Shown here one piece after another: positions 54,091-62,311 of a DNA stretch of 64,000 nt; the first letter of the stretch is position 1, and each line of letters begins with the position of its first letter. The translations under genes were made by a program, and so were the position numbers. This stretch comes from [Zimmermannella] faecalis ATCC 13722 (GTDB lineage: Bacteria > Actinomycetota > Actinomycetes > Actinomycetales > Microbacteriaceae): assembly GCF_000381765.1 (NCBI RefSeq), contig NZ_KB907079.1, positions 69,442-133,441 of the forward strand, read 5' to 3'. The notes below the pieces were generated by a model that was not told the origin of the DNA, did no database searches, and saw only the letters and a program-made list of their open reading frames with translations.

Positions 54091-54954
54091 GTGAGCAACT
54101 CAGGCGACGGCTGGGCGACCGGGCCCGACGGTACCCGGATGTGGGGCCTCTACGGCGCCGCCGGTCTGCTCGCGCACGACCCCGACCGGGGGATCCTGCT
54201 GCAGCACCGCGCTGCGTGGAGCCACCACGGCAACACATGGGGAATTCCGGGCGGCGCCCGCGATCGCGACGAGACGACGGTCGAGGCCGCGCTGCGCGAG
54301 TCATTCGAAGAGGCCGCCGTGCCCGGCGACGCCCTGCGGCTGCGCTTCTCGATCGTGCGCAGCCTCGACTTCTGGAGCTACTCGACCGTCGTCGCCGACG
54401 TTGCCCGTCCGTTCGAGGCGCGGATGAACGACGCCGAATCGCACCAGCTCGCGTGGGTTGCGGTCGACGAGGTCGAACGGCTCGACCTCCACCCGGGCTT
54501 CGGCCGCGCCTGGCCGGGCCTGCGCCGACTGCTCGCGACCCGCACTGAACTCGTCGTCGACGTCGCGAACCTCATGGGCTCGCGGCCCGACGGTTGGTGG
54601 CGTGACCGCGCGGGTGCCGCCGAGCGGCTCATTCGCGACCTCTCCCCCGTGCGCGACCGTGGCTGCGCCGCCGAGCTGTTCGGTGTCGACGCCGAGTGGG
54701 CCTGGCCACGCGTGACGTTCGTGCTCGAAGGCGCCGCCCGCGCGGCCGACGCGACCGACGCGCATCCCGACGTGCGCATCCTTCGCGCGGCTGGCAGCGG
54801 CGACGACGCGATCGTCGACGCGGTGCAGTCGGACACGGCCACACTCGTCGTCACGAGCGACCGCGAGCTGCGCGCCCGCGTCGAGGCGAAGGGGGCGCGC
54901 ACGATCGGCTCGGGCACATTCGCGTCTGCGGTCGGATTCAGCAAGTCATCGTAG
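54091..54954 (+). CDS. NUDIX hydrolase fused to a NYN/PIN-like RNase domain
   Basis: A 287-residue protein with GTG start. The NUDIX domain (about 15-145) has the box GGARDRDETTVEAALRESFEEA, with Glu residues in place for the divalent metal. The C-terminal domain opens VVDVANLMGSRPDGWW and ends LVVTSDRELRARVEAKGA, the acidic-residue pattern of NYN/PIN ribonucleases. The combination suggests a nucleotide- or RNA-cap-directed activity, but the substrate is unknown. TAGACT six bases before the GTG implies a leaderless mRNA. Confidence 0.85.
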   Translation: MSNSGDGWATGPDGTRMWGLYGAAGLLAHDPDRGILLQHRAAWSHHGNTWGIPGGARDRDETTVEAALRESFEEAAVPGDALRLRFSIVRSLDFWSYSTVVADVARPFEARMNDAESHQLAWVAVDEVERLDLHPGFGRAWPGLRRLLATRTELVVDVANLMGSRPDGWWRDRAGAAERLIRDLSPVRDRGCAAELFGVDAEWAWPRVTFVLEGAARAADATDAHPDVRILRAAGSGDDAIVDAVQSDTATLVVTSDRELRARVEAKGARTIGSGTFASAVGFSKSS

Positions 54955-55002
54955 AGTCGAGGTGCCGCAGGCATGCCCTGATCCCGAGCCCCAGGAAGAT
55001 TG

Positions 55003-56202
55003 ATGATTCGAGACACGAGCCGACTCGTCGCCGAACAGTTCACCGCAGCGTTCGGGGCACCGCCCGAAGGCGTTTGGTCGGCTCCCGGTCGTGTGAGCCT
55101 CATGGGCGATCACACCGACATCGAAGACGGGCTCACCCTCTCGCACGCGACGGAGCGGCGATCGGCGGCCGCGGTGTCGCGCCGCAGTGACGGCACGATC
55201 CGGGTGCGCACCGACCTCGCCGGCGACGTCATCGAGACCTCGCTCGAGGCCCTCGTGCCGCCCGCCGACCACAACTGGTACGACTATCCGCTCGGCGTCG
55301 TCTGGGCCGCACTCGAGCACATCGCGCTGTTCAACGGCGAGCTCGTCGAGGGCGACGAAACCGCGCCCCTCACGCCGACCGGACTCGACATTTTTCTCAC
55401 GACCGACCTGCCGATCGGCGGCGGCCTCGCCTCGAGCGCGTCGATCTGCGCCGCCGTGTCGCTCGCGCTGAACGACCTCTGGGAGTTCGGCCTCGAGCCC
55501 GAGCGGCTCGCCCGGCTCGGCTACCGCGTCGAGAACGCCTACGTCGGCGCGTCCGCGGGCCTGGCCGATCACATCGCGTGCCTTACCGCGGCCGCGGGCA
55601 AGGACGTCTTCTACGACGCCCGCGGCAACGACGTCACCCTGCTCGACGCGCCGCCGCTCGCGGAGCTCGGCCTCACGCAACTGCTCGTCAGCTCGGGCGA
55701 GCACCACCGCAACTGGGAGCGCATCGTCGCCGACCGGCACGAGTCGTGCGACCGCGTCGCGCGGGCCCTCGGCTACCAGTTCTTGCGCGAGGCGAAGCTC
55801 GAAGAGATCGAGCAGGCGCCCGGGCTCGACGATGTCGACCGGCGCCGGGCCGCCTACGTGAGCTCCGAGATTCAGCGCGTGCTCGACCTCGCGCGGGTGC
55901 TCCGCAGCGAGGGCGCCGCGCACACCGGGCCGCTGTTCACCGAGTCGCAGCGCGCGCTGCGCGACGACTTCGGCGCCTCGACGCAGCGCATCGACCTCAT
56001 CACCGAGCTCGCGGCCGCGTCGGGCGCGCTCGGCGCCCGCATGACCGGCTCCGGATTCGGCGGCAGCGTGTTCGTGCTGATCCCGAGCGACCGCGTCGAC
56101 GAGCTGCGGGCGAACCTCACCGAGGCGTTCCGCGAGTACGGCTGGGACGGCCTCGAAATCGTCGAGACCTCGTCGGCCGCCGGGCCCCGCCGCGACGCGT
56201 AA
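55003..56202 (+). CDS. galK: Galactokinase
   Basis: A 399-residue GHMP kinase phosphorylating galactose at C1 with ATP. GRVSLMGDHTDIEDG is the galactokinase signature (usually GEHTD; here GDHTD), GGGLASSASIC is the ATP loop, and ARMTGSGFGGSVFVL is motif 3. AGGAAG precedes the ATG; a TTG one codon upstream is an alternative. No galT or galE is adjacent, so the Leloir genes are scattered or partly missing. The GDHTD change leaves substrate identity a little open. Confidence 0.85.
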   Translation: MIRDTSRLVAEQFTAAFGAPPEGVWSAPGRVSLMGDHTDIEDGLTLSHATERRSAAAVSRRSDGTIRVRTDLAGDVIETSLEALVPPADHNWYDYPLGVVWAALEHIALFNGELVEGDETAPLTPTGLDIFLTTDLPIGGGLASSASICAAVSLALNDLWEFGLEPERLARLGYRVENAYVGASAGLADHIACLTAAAGKDVFYDARGNDVTLLDAPPLAELGLTQLLVSSGEHHRNWERIVADRHESCDRVARALGYQFLREAKLEEIEQAPGLDDVDRRRAAYVSSEIQRVLDLARVLRSEGAAHTGPLFTESQRALRDDFGASTQRIDLITELAAASGALGARMTGSGFGGSVFVLIPSDRVDELRANLTEAFREYGWDGLEIVETSSAAGPRRDA

Positions 56203-56229
56203 CCCCGCGTATCCGCGGCCTTTTGCTTT

Positions 56230-56295
56230 GCAGTTGAGTGGTCTGAAGTTGCTGTTCTGAGCGCTCAGAACAGCAACTTCAGACCACTCAACTGC
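56230..56295. repeat. 66-bp perfect palindrome between galK and folD
   Basis: Two 33-bp arms meet without a spacer at AGCGCT, with no mismatch (GCAGTTGAGTGGTCTGAAGT... outward end). It lies between convergent genes. The sequence is unrelated to the REP family here. It may be a bidirectional terminator or a separate palindromic element. Confidence 0.95.
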
Positions 56296-56347
56296 GGGGT
56301 TTTGCGGGGATACGCGCGCGGATGAGCGGGCGGATACGCGGGGCGGG

Positions 56348-57226
56348 CTAGGCCTGGCGCTCGGCGGTCTCGACGACGTTCGCGAGCAGGAGCGCGCGGG
56401 TCATCGGGCCGACGCCGCCGGGGTTCGGCGACAGGTAGCCCGCCACCTCGGCGACCGCCGGGTCGACGTCGCCGAGCACGCGCGACTTGCCGGTCTCGGG
56501 GTCGGTCACCCGCGAAACACCCACGTCGAGCACGGCCGCACCCGGCTGCACCCACTCGGGCTTCACGAGGTGCGCCGCGCCGGTCGCCGCGATGATCACG
56601 TCGGCGGTGCGGGCGATCGCCTCGATATCGCGCGTGCCGGTGTGCGTAAGCGTCACCGTCGCGTTGAGATCGCGCCGCGTGAGCAGCGCACCGATCGGGC
56701 GCCCAACCGTCACCCCGCGGCCAACGACCACGACGTGCTTGCCGTCGAGCGAGTATCCGTTTCGCTGCAGCAGCTCGACGCACCCGCGCGGGGTGCAGGG
56801 CAGCGGCGTCGTGATCTCTTCGCGCACGTTGAGCACGAGGCGGCCGAGATTCGTCGGGTGGAGTCCGTCGGCATCCTTGGCGGGGTCGATGCGCTCGATC
56901 AGCGCATCCTGGTCAAGGTGCTTCGGCAGCGGCAGCTGCAGGATGTACCCCGTGCAGGCCTGGTCGGCGTTGAGCGCGTCGAGCGCCGCGCCGACCTCCT
57001 CCTGCGTCGCGGTGGCGGGCAGCTCGACCTGAATCGACTCGATGCCGACCTCGGCGCAGTCGCGGTGCTTGCCCGCGACGTAGAGCTTCGACCCCGGGTC
57101 GTCGCCGACGAGCACTGTGCCGAGGCCCGGCACGATGCCGCGCTCGCGCAGCTTCGCGACCCGCTCGGCGAGCTCGGCCTTGATCTGCGCTGCCGCCTGC
57201 TTGCCGTCGAGGCGCACCGCGGTCAC
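56348..57226 (-). CDS. folD: Bifunctional methylene-THF dehydrogenase/cyclohydrolase FolD
   Basis: A 292-residue FolD, interconverting methylene-, methenyl- and formyl-tetrahydrofolate with NADP. The catalytic Lys is in [24 protein letters not shown] is the substrate loop, and [17 protein letters not shown] the nucleotide site. It has GRGVTVG where many have GRSxxVG. Its ATG overlaps the glyA stop (ATGA), so both share the ZTP riboswitch control. Confidence 0.96.
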   Translation of the reverse strand: MTAVRLDGKQAAAQIKAELAERVAKLRERGIVPGLGTVLVGDDPGSKLYVAGKHRDCAEVGIESIQVELPATATQEEVGAALDALNADQACTGYILQLPLPKHLDQDALIERIDPAKDADGLHPTNLGRLVLNVREEITTPLPCTPRGCVELLQRNGYSLDGKHVVVVGRGVTVGRPIGALLTRRDLNATVTLTHTGTRDIEAIARTADVIIAATGAAHLVKPEWVQPGAAVLDVGVSRVTDPETGKSRVLGDVDPAVAEVAGYLSPNPGGVGPMTRALLLANVVETAERQA

Positions 57227-58497
57227 GCGTACACCAGGCCCGGGTAGAGCGGGAACTTGTCGGCGAGCGCCTTCGTGCGGGCACGCAGCGCCTCGATCTC
57301 GGGCTCGGGCTTGAGCGCCTGCGCGATCACGTCGGCAACCTCGCGGAACTCGTCGTCGCCGAAGCCGCGGGTCGCGAGCGCCGGCGTACCGATGCGCAGA
57401 CCCGAGGTGACCATCGGCGGGCGCGGGTCGTCGGGCACCGAGTTGCGGTTCACCGTGATGCCGACCTCGTGCAGCAGGTCTTCGGCCTGCTGGCCGTCGA
57501 TCGGGGCGTTGCGCAGGTCGACGAGCACGAGGTGCACGTCGGTGCCGCCGGTCGTGAGCGCAATGCCCGCGTCACGCACATCCTGCTCGGTGAGGCGCTC
57601 GGCGAGAATCTGGGCGCCGCGCACGGTGCGCGCCTGACGGTCCTTGAACTCGTCGGTCTGCGCGACCTTGAAGGCAACGGCCTTACCCGCGACGACGTGC
57701 ATGAGCGGGCCGCCCTGCTGGCCGGGGAACACTGCCGAGTTGATCTTCTTGTTGATGTCGGCGTCGTTCGTGAGGATGAAGCCCGAGCGGGGGCCGCCGA
57801 TGGTCTTGTGCACGGTCGACGACACGACGTGCGCGTGGGGCACCGGGTTCGGGTGCAGGCCCGCCGCGACGAGGCCCGCGAAGTGCGCCATGTCGACCCA
57901 GAGGTACGCGCCGACCTCGTCGGCGATCGCGCGGAACTCGGCGAAGTCGAGCTGACGCGGGTAGGCCGACCAGCCGGCGATGATCACCTTCGGCTTGTGC
58001 TCGACGGCGAGCTCGCGCACCTGCGCCATGTCGATGCGGCCCGTCTCGAAGTCGACGCCGTACGCGGCGACGTTGTAGAGGCGGCCCGAGAAGTTGATCT
58101 TCATGCCGTGCGTGAGGTGGCCACCGTGGTCGAGCGAGAGGCCAAGGATCGTGTCGCCCGGCTTCGCGAGGGCGTGCAGCACGGCCGCGTTCGCGCTCGC
58201 GCCCGAGTGGGGCTGCACGTTCGCGTACTCAGCGCCGAACAGCTCCTTCGCGCGGTCTCGGGCGAGGTTCTCGGCGACGTCGACGACCTCGCAGCCGCCG
58301 TAGTAGCGGCGGCCGGGGTAGCCCTCGGCGTACTTGTTCGTGAGCACGCTGCCGACCGCCTCGAGCACCGAGCGGGGCACGAAGTTCTCGCTCGCGATCA
58401 TTTCGAGGGTGTTGCGCTGACGCTCGAGTTCATCGGCCAGCACCTGGCCGATCTCGGGGTCGACCTGCGACAGCGGGAGGTTTTGGTAATCGGACAC
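57223..58497 (-). CDS. glyA: Serine hydroxymethyltransferase
   Basis: A 424-residue SHMT making glycine and methylene-THF from serine. Landmarks are [26 protein letters not shown] shortened here as [25 protein letters not shown], and the PLP Lys in [14 protein letters not shown]. The GTG behind GAAGGAG was chosen because it gives the normal length. It is the first gene of glyA-folD behind a ZTP riboswitch. Confidence 0.97.
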   Translation of the reverse strand: MSDYQNLPLSQVDPEIGQVLADELERQRNTLEMIASENFVPRSVLEAVGSVLTNKYAEGYPGRRYYGGCEVVDVAENLARDRAKELFGAEYANVQPHSGASANAAVLHALAKPGDTILGLSLDHGGHLTHGMKINFSGRLYNVAAYGVDFETGRIDMAQVRELAVEHKPKVIIAGWSAYPRQLDFAEFRAIADEVGAYLWVDMAHFAGLVAAGLHPNPVPHAHVVSSTVHKTIGGPRSGFILTNDADINKKINSAVFPGQQGGPLMHVVAGKAVAFKVAQTDEFKDRQARTVRGAQILAERLTEQDVRDAGIALTTGGTDVHLVLVDLRNAPIDGQQAEDLLHEVGITVNRNSVPDDPRPPMVTSGLRIGTPALATRGFGDDEFREVADVIAQALKPEPEIEALRARTKALADKFPLYPGLVYA

Positions 58498-58542
58498 TGG
58501 GACTCCTTCAGGATTCGCGGATTCGAATCGGTCGTTCGTGTC

Positions 58543-58623
58543 GGCGAGCCCAGGCGTGCGGCTCGTGCTCCGGTTGCCGCTCCCCGATGGTGACCCATCC
58601 GACGCCAGTCGCGACTCCGCCAG
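58543..58623 (-). promoter_or_regulatory. ZTP (pfl) riboswitch upstream of glyA-folD
   Basis: The minus strand contains the conserved blocks in order: CGCGACTGGCG, then GGTCACCATCGGGGAGC, then CGCACGCCTGGGC. These match the pfl/ZTP consensus, which senses ZMP/ZTP, signals of 10-formyl-THF shortage, and typically controls glyA, folD or pur genes. A -10 box TAGACT lies just upstream at 58625-58630. The expression platform was not clear. Confidence 0.88.
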
Positions 58624-58699
58624 TCTAAACGGATGCGCGCCGGTGGATCCTGCGTGCGTCGCTGGATGTCGGTTGGCGGTTGTGCGTGATCGGCACCTC

Positions 58700-58764
58700 T
58701 CGCGAACTGACGGCAATTTGCGGGTTCTCGGCGCGATTTCGCGCGAATTGCCGTCAGTCAGCGG
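58700..58764. repeat. REP-like palindrome, copy 7
   Basis: CGCGAACTGACGGCAATTTG left arm and AATTGCCGTCAGTCAGCGG right arm; centre GTTCTCGGCGCGATTTCG. Confidence 0.85.
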
Positions 58765-58814
58765 AGGTAGGTGAGTGGATGGGCGAGGTCGCGCATCCTT
58801 CGGCTCCCTTCTCT

Positions 58815-58880
58815 ACGCGAACTGACGGCAAATTGCGGCTTTTCGCCGTGATTTCGCGCGAATTGCCGTCAGTTAGCGAA
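58815..58880. repeat. REP-like palindrome, copy 8
   Basis: CGCGAACTGACGGCAAATTG left arm and AATTGCCGTCAGTTAGCGAA right arm; centre TTTTCGCCGTGATTTCG, close to copies 7 and 9. Confidence 0.85.
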
Positions 58881-59000
58881 GGTGCGGAGGCGGATGAGGC
58901 GGGCGAGCGAGGTGGATGGGCAGGTCCAGACGGGCGGCTGGGGCCAGGCGGATAGCCACGGCGCGACCAACGCGAGTTTGCGCATCCATCGCTGCCCCTC

Positions 59001-59068
59001 CTTCGCCGACTGACGGCAAATTGCGGCTTTTCGGCGCGATTTAGCGCGAACTGCCGTCAATCAGCGGA
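59001..59068. repeat. REP-like palindrome, copy 9
   Basis: CGCCGACTGACGGCAAATTG left arm and AACTGCCGTCAATCAGCGG right arm (one broken pair). Third copy in a 370-bp cluster. Confidence 0.82.
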
Positions 59069-59157
59069 GGTGGTGGCGGATGCGCGGGCGTGGGGGTCGG
59101 GGTCAGCACCGGCGGGGAGGGGTAGTGGTGCCGCGCGGGCACGGATACGCTCGGCGG

Positions 59158-59565
59158 GTGACTCCTCTTCGCATCGGCAGCATTTTCTGGGCGATTTCGG
59201 TCGTCGCCGGCATGGTCTGGTTCGCGATCGAGATGGGGAGTCCGCTGCTCTACTTCGCGTTCTCGCCCGCATTCCTCGTCGTGGGGTTTGTCGCCGCAGT
59301 GCTGTTCACGGTGATCTACTGGGCCGGGCTGCGGTGGTTCCCGCGCGTCGTCGCGATCTGGCTGCCGGCAATGCTCGTCTACGCGCTTGTGCTGCTCGCC
59401 GCCAACGGATTCTTCCTGCCCGCGGACCCGAATCCCACGTGGTTCGGCGAAAGCGTTGTGCTGAGCGCGATCCTCATCGGGATCCCCGCCGTCGCGAGCT
59501 CGACCATCCTGCAGGTGCGTGTCACCCGGGATCGTGCCCGCGCCGAAGCCCACGAAAACGCCTAA
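59158..59565 (+). CDS. Four-helix membrane protein of unknown function
   Basis: A 135-residue protein with GTG start and four hydrophobic segments (about residues 7-25, 30-57, 65-85 and 100-118), ending in a charged cytoplasmic tail. No family recognised. GGATACG about ten bases before the GTG could act as a -10 box for a leaderless mRNA. It lies isolated between two REP clusters. Confidence 0.65.
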   Translation: MTPLRIGSIFWAISVVAGMVWFAIEMGSPLLYFAFSPAFLVVGFVAAVLFTVIYWAGLRWFPRVVAIWLPAMLVYALVLLAANGFFLPADPNPTWFGESVVLSAILIGIPAVASSTILQVRVTRDRARAEAHENA

Positions 59566-59640
59566 CCCGGCTTCGCGCATCCTGCCCGGCCTGGCGTTCA
59601 CTGCCCGCCTTCGCTTCCTCCGCCCTCGCATCCCACTTAT

Positions 59641-59704
59641 CGCTGACTGACGGGAACTTGCAGGTTCTCGGCCCGAATCGTCGCAAATTGCCGTCAGTCG
59701 GCGG
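59641..59704. repeat. REP-like palindrome, copy 10
   Basis: CGCTGACTGACGGGAACTTG left arm and AAATTGCCGTCAGTCGGCGG right arm; centre CAGGTTCTCGGCCCGAATCG. Confidence 0.85.
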
Positions 59705-59739
59705 AGGTGGGGTGGCTACGAACGCTGCCGCCACCACAT

Positions 59740-59802
59740 CGCTAACTGACGGGAACTTGCAGGAATTCGAGCCGAATCGTTGCGAATTGCCGTCAGTCGG
59801 CG
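59740..59802. repeat. REP-like palindrome, copy 11
   Basis: CGCTAACTGACGGGAACTTG left arm and GAATTGCCGTCAGTCGGCG right arm; same orientation as copy 10, 100 bp away. Confidence 0.85.
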
Positions 59803-59920
59803 CAGGCGGGGCGGATGGCCGGGCGGGCGGACCGGGACGACGGCACCGACGCAGCCCGGCACCGTCGCGGGGCGTCACGCGGCGCGCATCCGTGGAACCG
59901 GGTGCGTTAGGGTGGCCGCA

Positions 59921-59997
59921 GTGACACGGGGTGCCGAGCGATCGGCTGAGATCACACCCGTCGAACCTGATCCAGTTAGTACTGGCGAAGGGATCGT
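59921..59997 (+). promoter_or_regulatory. TPP riboswitch upstream of thiM-thiE
   Basis: The thi-box blocks are present: ACACGGGGTGCC, CTGAGATCACACCCG, GAACCTGATCCAGTTAG and ACTGGCGAAGGGA. It binds thiamine pyrophosphate and lowers expression. A hairpin at 60062-60079 (CCCTTCG with CGAAGGG) covers the thiM ribosome-binding site, so control is probably translational. Confidence 0.95.
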
Positions 59998-60061
59998 CCG
60001 AATCCTCGCCGAGTGCCGCTCGAAGCCCGACTTCGCGCGCGCTCGGGGCGGCGCCGCGGTG

Positions 60062-60079
60062 CCCTTCGCCGACGAAGGG
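60062..60079 (+). promoter_or_regulatory. RBS-sequestering hairpin of thiM
   Basis: CCCTTCG (60062-60068) pairs with CGAAGGG (60073-60079), which holds the thiM Shine-Dalgarno sequence. The same CCCTTCG could instead pair with CGAAGGG inside the aptamer (59986-59992). Confidence 0.6.
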
Positions 60080-60086
60080 AACACCG

Positions 60087-61157
60087 ATGAGCCAACTCGC
60101 CGACCCGCAATCTCACGCCGCGCATCCCGACCACCAGCATCCCGGCCCCACGCACTCCGGCCAACAGCAGCCCGACTCCGCGAACCCAGAAGCCGCGCCC
60201 ACCGCGGCGACTGTCGCCCGCGGACTCGCCTCGCTCCGCGCATCCGCCCCGCTCGTGCATTGCATCACGAACGGCGTCGTCATGAATTTCACGGCGAACG
60301 CACTGCTCGCGCTCGGCGCCGCGCCCGCGATGGTCGACATCGTCGGCGAGGCGGGCCTGTTCACGCGCGTCGCGAACGGGCTGCTCGTCAACCTCGGCAC
60401 GCCGGCGCCCGAGCAGCGCGAGGCGATGCGCGAATCGGTCGCGGCAGCGAACGACGCGGGCACGCCGTGGGTGCTCGACCCGGTCGCGATCGGGTCGCTG
60501 CCGATTCGCACCGGACTCGCGCACGAGTTGGTGGCCGAGGGCCCGTCGGCCGTGCGCGGTAACCCCTCGGAGATTCTCGCCCTCGCGGGCACTGGCGCCG
60601 GCGGCCGGGGCGTCGAGTCGACCGACTCCGCCGCGAGCGCGCTCGGCGCCGCGGTCGCCCTCGCGCGCCGCTTCGACACGGTCATGGCGGTATCGGGTGC
60701 GGAAGACTGCATCACCGACGGCCGCCGCGTCGTCTGGGTCGAGGGCGGGGATGAGCTGCTCACGAAGGTCACCGGCGGCGGCTGCGCGCTCGGCGCGATC
60801 GTCGCCGCGTTCCTCGGTAGCCGCGGTGACGCCTCGGTGCTCGACGCCGTCGTCGCGGCCCACGCGGTCTACGCGGCTGCGGCCGAGCGAGCGGCGGCGG
60901 ATGCGGCGGGTCCCGGATCATTCGCCGTCGCGCTCCTCGACGCGCTCGCGACGATTTCGCCCGCGGAGGTTGCGTCTTCGGCGCGGATTCGCGCCGAGTA
61001 TGCAGGCGACGCGGGCAAGGATGCGGTGGTTGGCGACGCGGCCGATGCCATGGACGCGAGCGGTACGGCCAGCGGCGTGGACTCGAGCCGCGCCGCCGAC
61101 GACCGGCCAGCCAACGACCCCGACCGCGTCGCAGAGCCCGCGGGCGGTGTGGCGTGA
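60087..61157 (+). CDS. thiM: Hydroxyethylthiazole kinase
   Basis: A 356-residue ThiM, phosphorylating 4-methyl-5-hydroxyethylthiazole for thiamine salvage. Core motifs: [33 protein letters not shown], the ribokinase-like DPVAIGSLP and the catalytic region [16 protein letters not shown] (usually TGTGC). About 45 His/Pro/Gln-rich residues precede the core, and about 70 Ala/Asp-rich residues follow it, both beyond the usual length of about 265. Its stop overlaps the thiE GTG. Confidence 0.92.
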   Translation: MSQLADPQSHAAHPDHQHPGPTHSGQQQPDSANPEAAPTAATVARGLASLRASAPLVHCITNGVVMNFTANALLALGAAPAMVDIVGEAGLFTRVANGLLVNLGTPAPEQREAMRESVAAANDAGTPWVLDPVAIGSLPIRTGLAHELVAEGPSAVRGNPSEILALAGTGAGGRGVESTDSAASALGAAVALARRFDTVMAVSGAEDCITDGRRVVWVEGGDELLTKVTGGGCALGAIVAAFLGSRGDASVLDAVVAAHAVYAAAAERAAADAAGPGSFAVALLDALATISPAEVASSARIRAEYAGDAGKDAVVGDAADAMDASGTASGVDSSRAADDRPANDPDRVAEPAGGVA

Positions 61158-61903
61158 GCCGGCGTATCCAGGCCCCGTGGGCCGCGCGGGATCGCGCCGA
61201 CGCCGTGCGCGGCATCTACCTCGTCACCGACCGCGAGCTCACCTGCGCCCGCGGCGTTGCCGCGACGGTCGAGGCCGCCATCGAGGGCGGCGTGCGAGTC
61301 GTGCAGTATCGCGAGAAGGTGCGATCGGCGGATGCGCAGCTGCGGGAGGTCACGTACCTCGCCGAGGTGATCGCCGGCCGCGCGACGCTGCTCATCAACG
61401 ACCGCGTCGACGTCGCCCTCGCGGCCCGGCGGCTCGGCGTGCGCGTCGACGGCGTGCACCTCGGGCAGGGCGATGCCGGCGTCCTCGCCGCGCGCGAACA
61501 GCTCGGCGACGACGCGATCATCGGACTCACCGCGAACACCGACGACCACCTTGCCACGGTCGCGGCGCTGCCCGCGGGGACGGTCGACTACCTGGGCATT
61601 GGGGTGGTTCGTCCGACGTCGACGAAGCCCGACCATCCGCCCGCGCTCGGCATCGACGGGTTCACCCGCCTCGCCGCCGAGGCCGTTGTGCCGGCGGTTG
61701 CGATCGGTGGAATCCGGTTCGACGACGTGCCGCAGTTGCGCGACGCGGGTGCGGCCGGGGTCGCGGTCGTGTCGGCGATCTGCGCGGCTGCCGACCCCGA
61801 GCTCGCCGCCCGCGGGCTCACCGCCGCGTGGCGCGCATCCCCCGCCGCCGCTGCTGCGGCCTCCGCCACGGCTGCTGCCACCGCCCCAACCCCCGCCAAC
61901 TGA
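61154..61903 (+). CDS. thiE: Thiamine-phosphate synthase
   Basis: A 249-residue TIM-barrel enzyme joining HMP-PP and thiazole phosphate. Motifs: [50 protein letters not shown] and VAIGGI. The GTG start overlaps the thiM stop (GTGA). The last 20 or so residues are an Ala/Thr tail, and the TGA stop lies in a REP palindrome, so the natural gene end may have been changed by it. thiM-thiE share the TPP riboswitch. Confidence 0.95.
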   Translation: MSRRIQAPWAARDRADAVRGIYLVTDRELTCARGVAATVEAAIEGGVRVVQYREKVRSADAQLREVTYLAEVIAGRATLLINDRVDVALAARRLGVRVDGVHLGQGDAGVLAAREQLGDDAIIGLTANTDDHLATVAALPAGTVDYLGIGVVRPTSTKPDHPPALGIDGFTRLAAEAVVPAVAIGGIRFDDVPQLRDAGAAGVAVVSAICAAADPELAARGLTAAWRASPAAAAAASATAAATAPTPAN

Positions 61904-61957
61904 CGGCAATTCGCAACGTTCTGGGCGAAAACCCTGCAATTTGCCGTCAGACAGCAA
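61893..61957. repeat. REP-like palindrome, copy 12
   Basis: CGCCAACTGACGGCAATTCG left arm and AATTTGCCGTCAGACAGC right arm. The TGA of the left arm is the thiE stop codon. After it comes a block (GACCCACGGATGCGCCTCCC) also found after copy 13. Confidence 0.85.
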
Positions 61958-62052
61958 AAGGGCAAGACCCACGGATGCGCCTCCCGCACCACCTTGGCTG
62001 GCCGCACCGCACCGCACCGCACCGGCGCACCCGCACCACCCCACACTCATCT

Positions 62053-62118
62053 CCGCGAACTGACGGCAATTTGCAACAGATCGGCGCGAAATCCCGCAAA
62101 TTGCCGTCAGACAGCGAA
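62053..62118. repeat. REP-like palindrome, copy 13
   Basis: CGCGAACTGACGGCAATTTG left arm and AAATTGCCGTCAGACAGCG right arm; followed by the same flank as copy 12. Confidence 0.85.
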
Positions 62119-62183
62119 GGGAAAGACCCACGGATGCGCCTCCCGCACCGCACGACCTTCCCGCACCACGCCGCAACTTACTT

Positions 62184-62248
62184 CCGCCAACTGACGGCAA
62201 TTCGCAACAAAACCGGCCGAAAACCCGCAAATTGCCGTCAGGCAGCGA
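62184..62248. repeat. REP-like palindrome, copy 14
   Basis: CGCCAACTGACGGCAATTCG left arm and AATTGCCGTCAGGCAGCG right arm. The last of the cluster; the SDR gene starts 64 bp after it. The gap 61904-62311 holds copies 12-14 and no gene. Confidence 0.85.
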
Positions 62249-62311
62249 GACCCCACGACTACGACCACGACCACGACCACCAACCCAACCCACAACAAAG
62301 GAGCACCCCGC

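Noticed and set aside
46916-62248. CRISPR array
   Set aside because: The repeated palindromes are unevenly spaced, in both orientations, next to many unrelated genes, and no cas gene is present.
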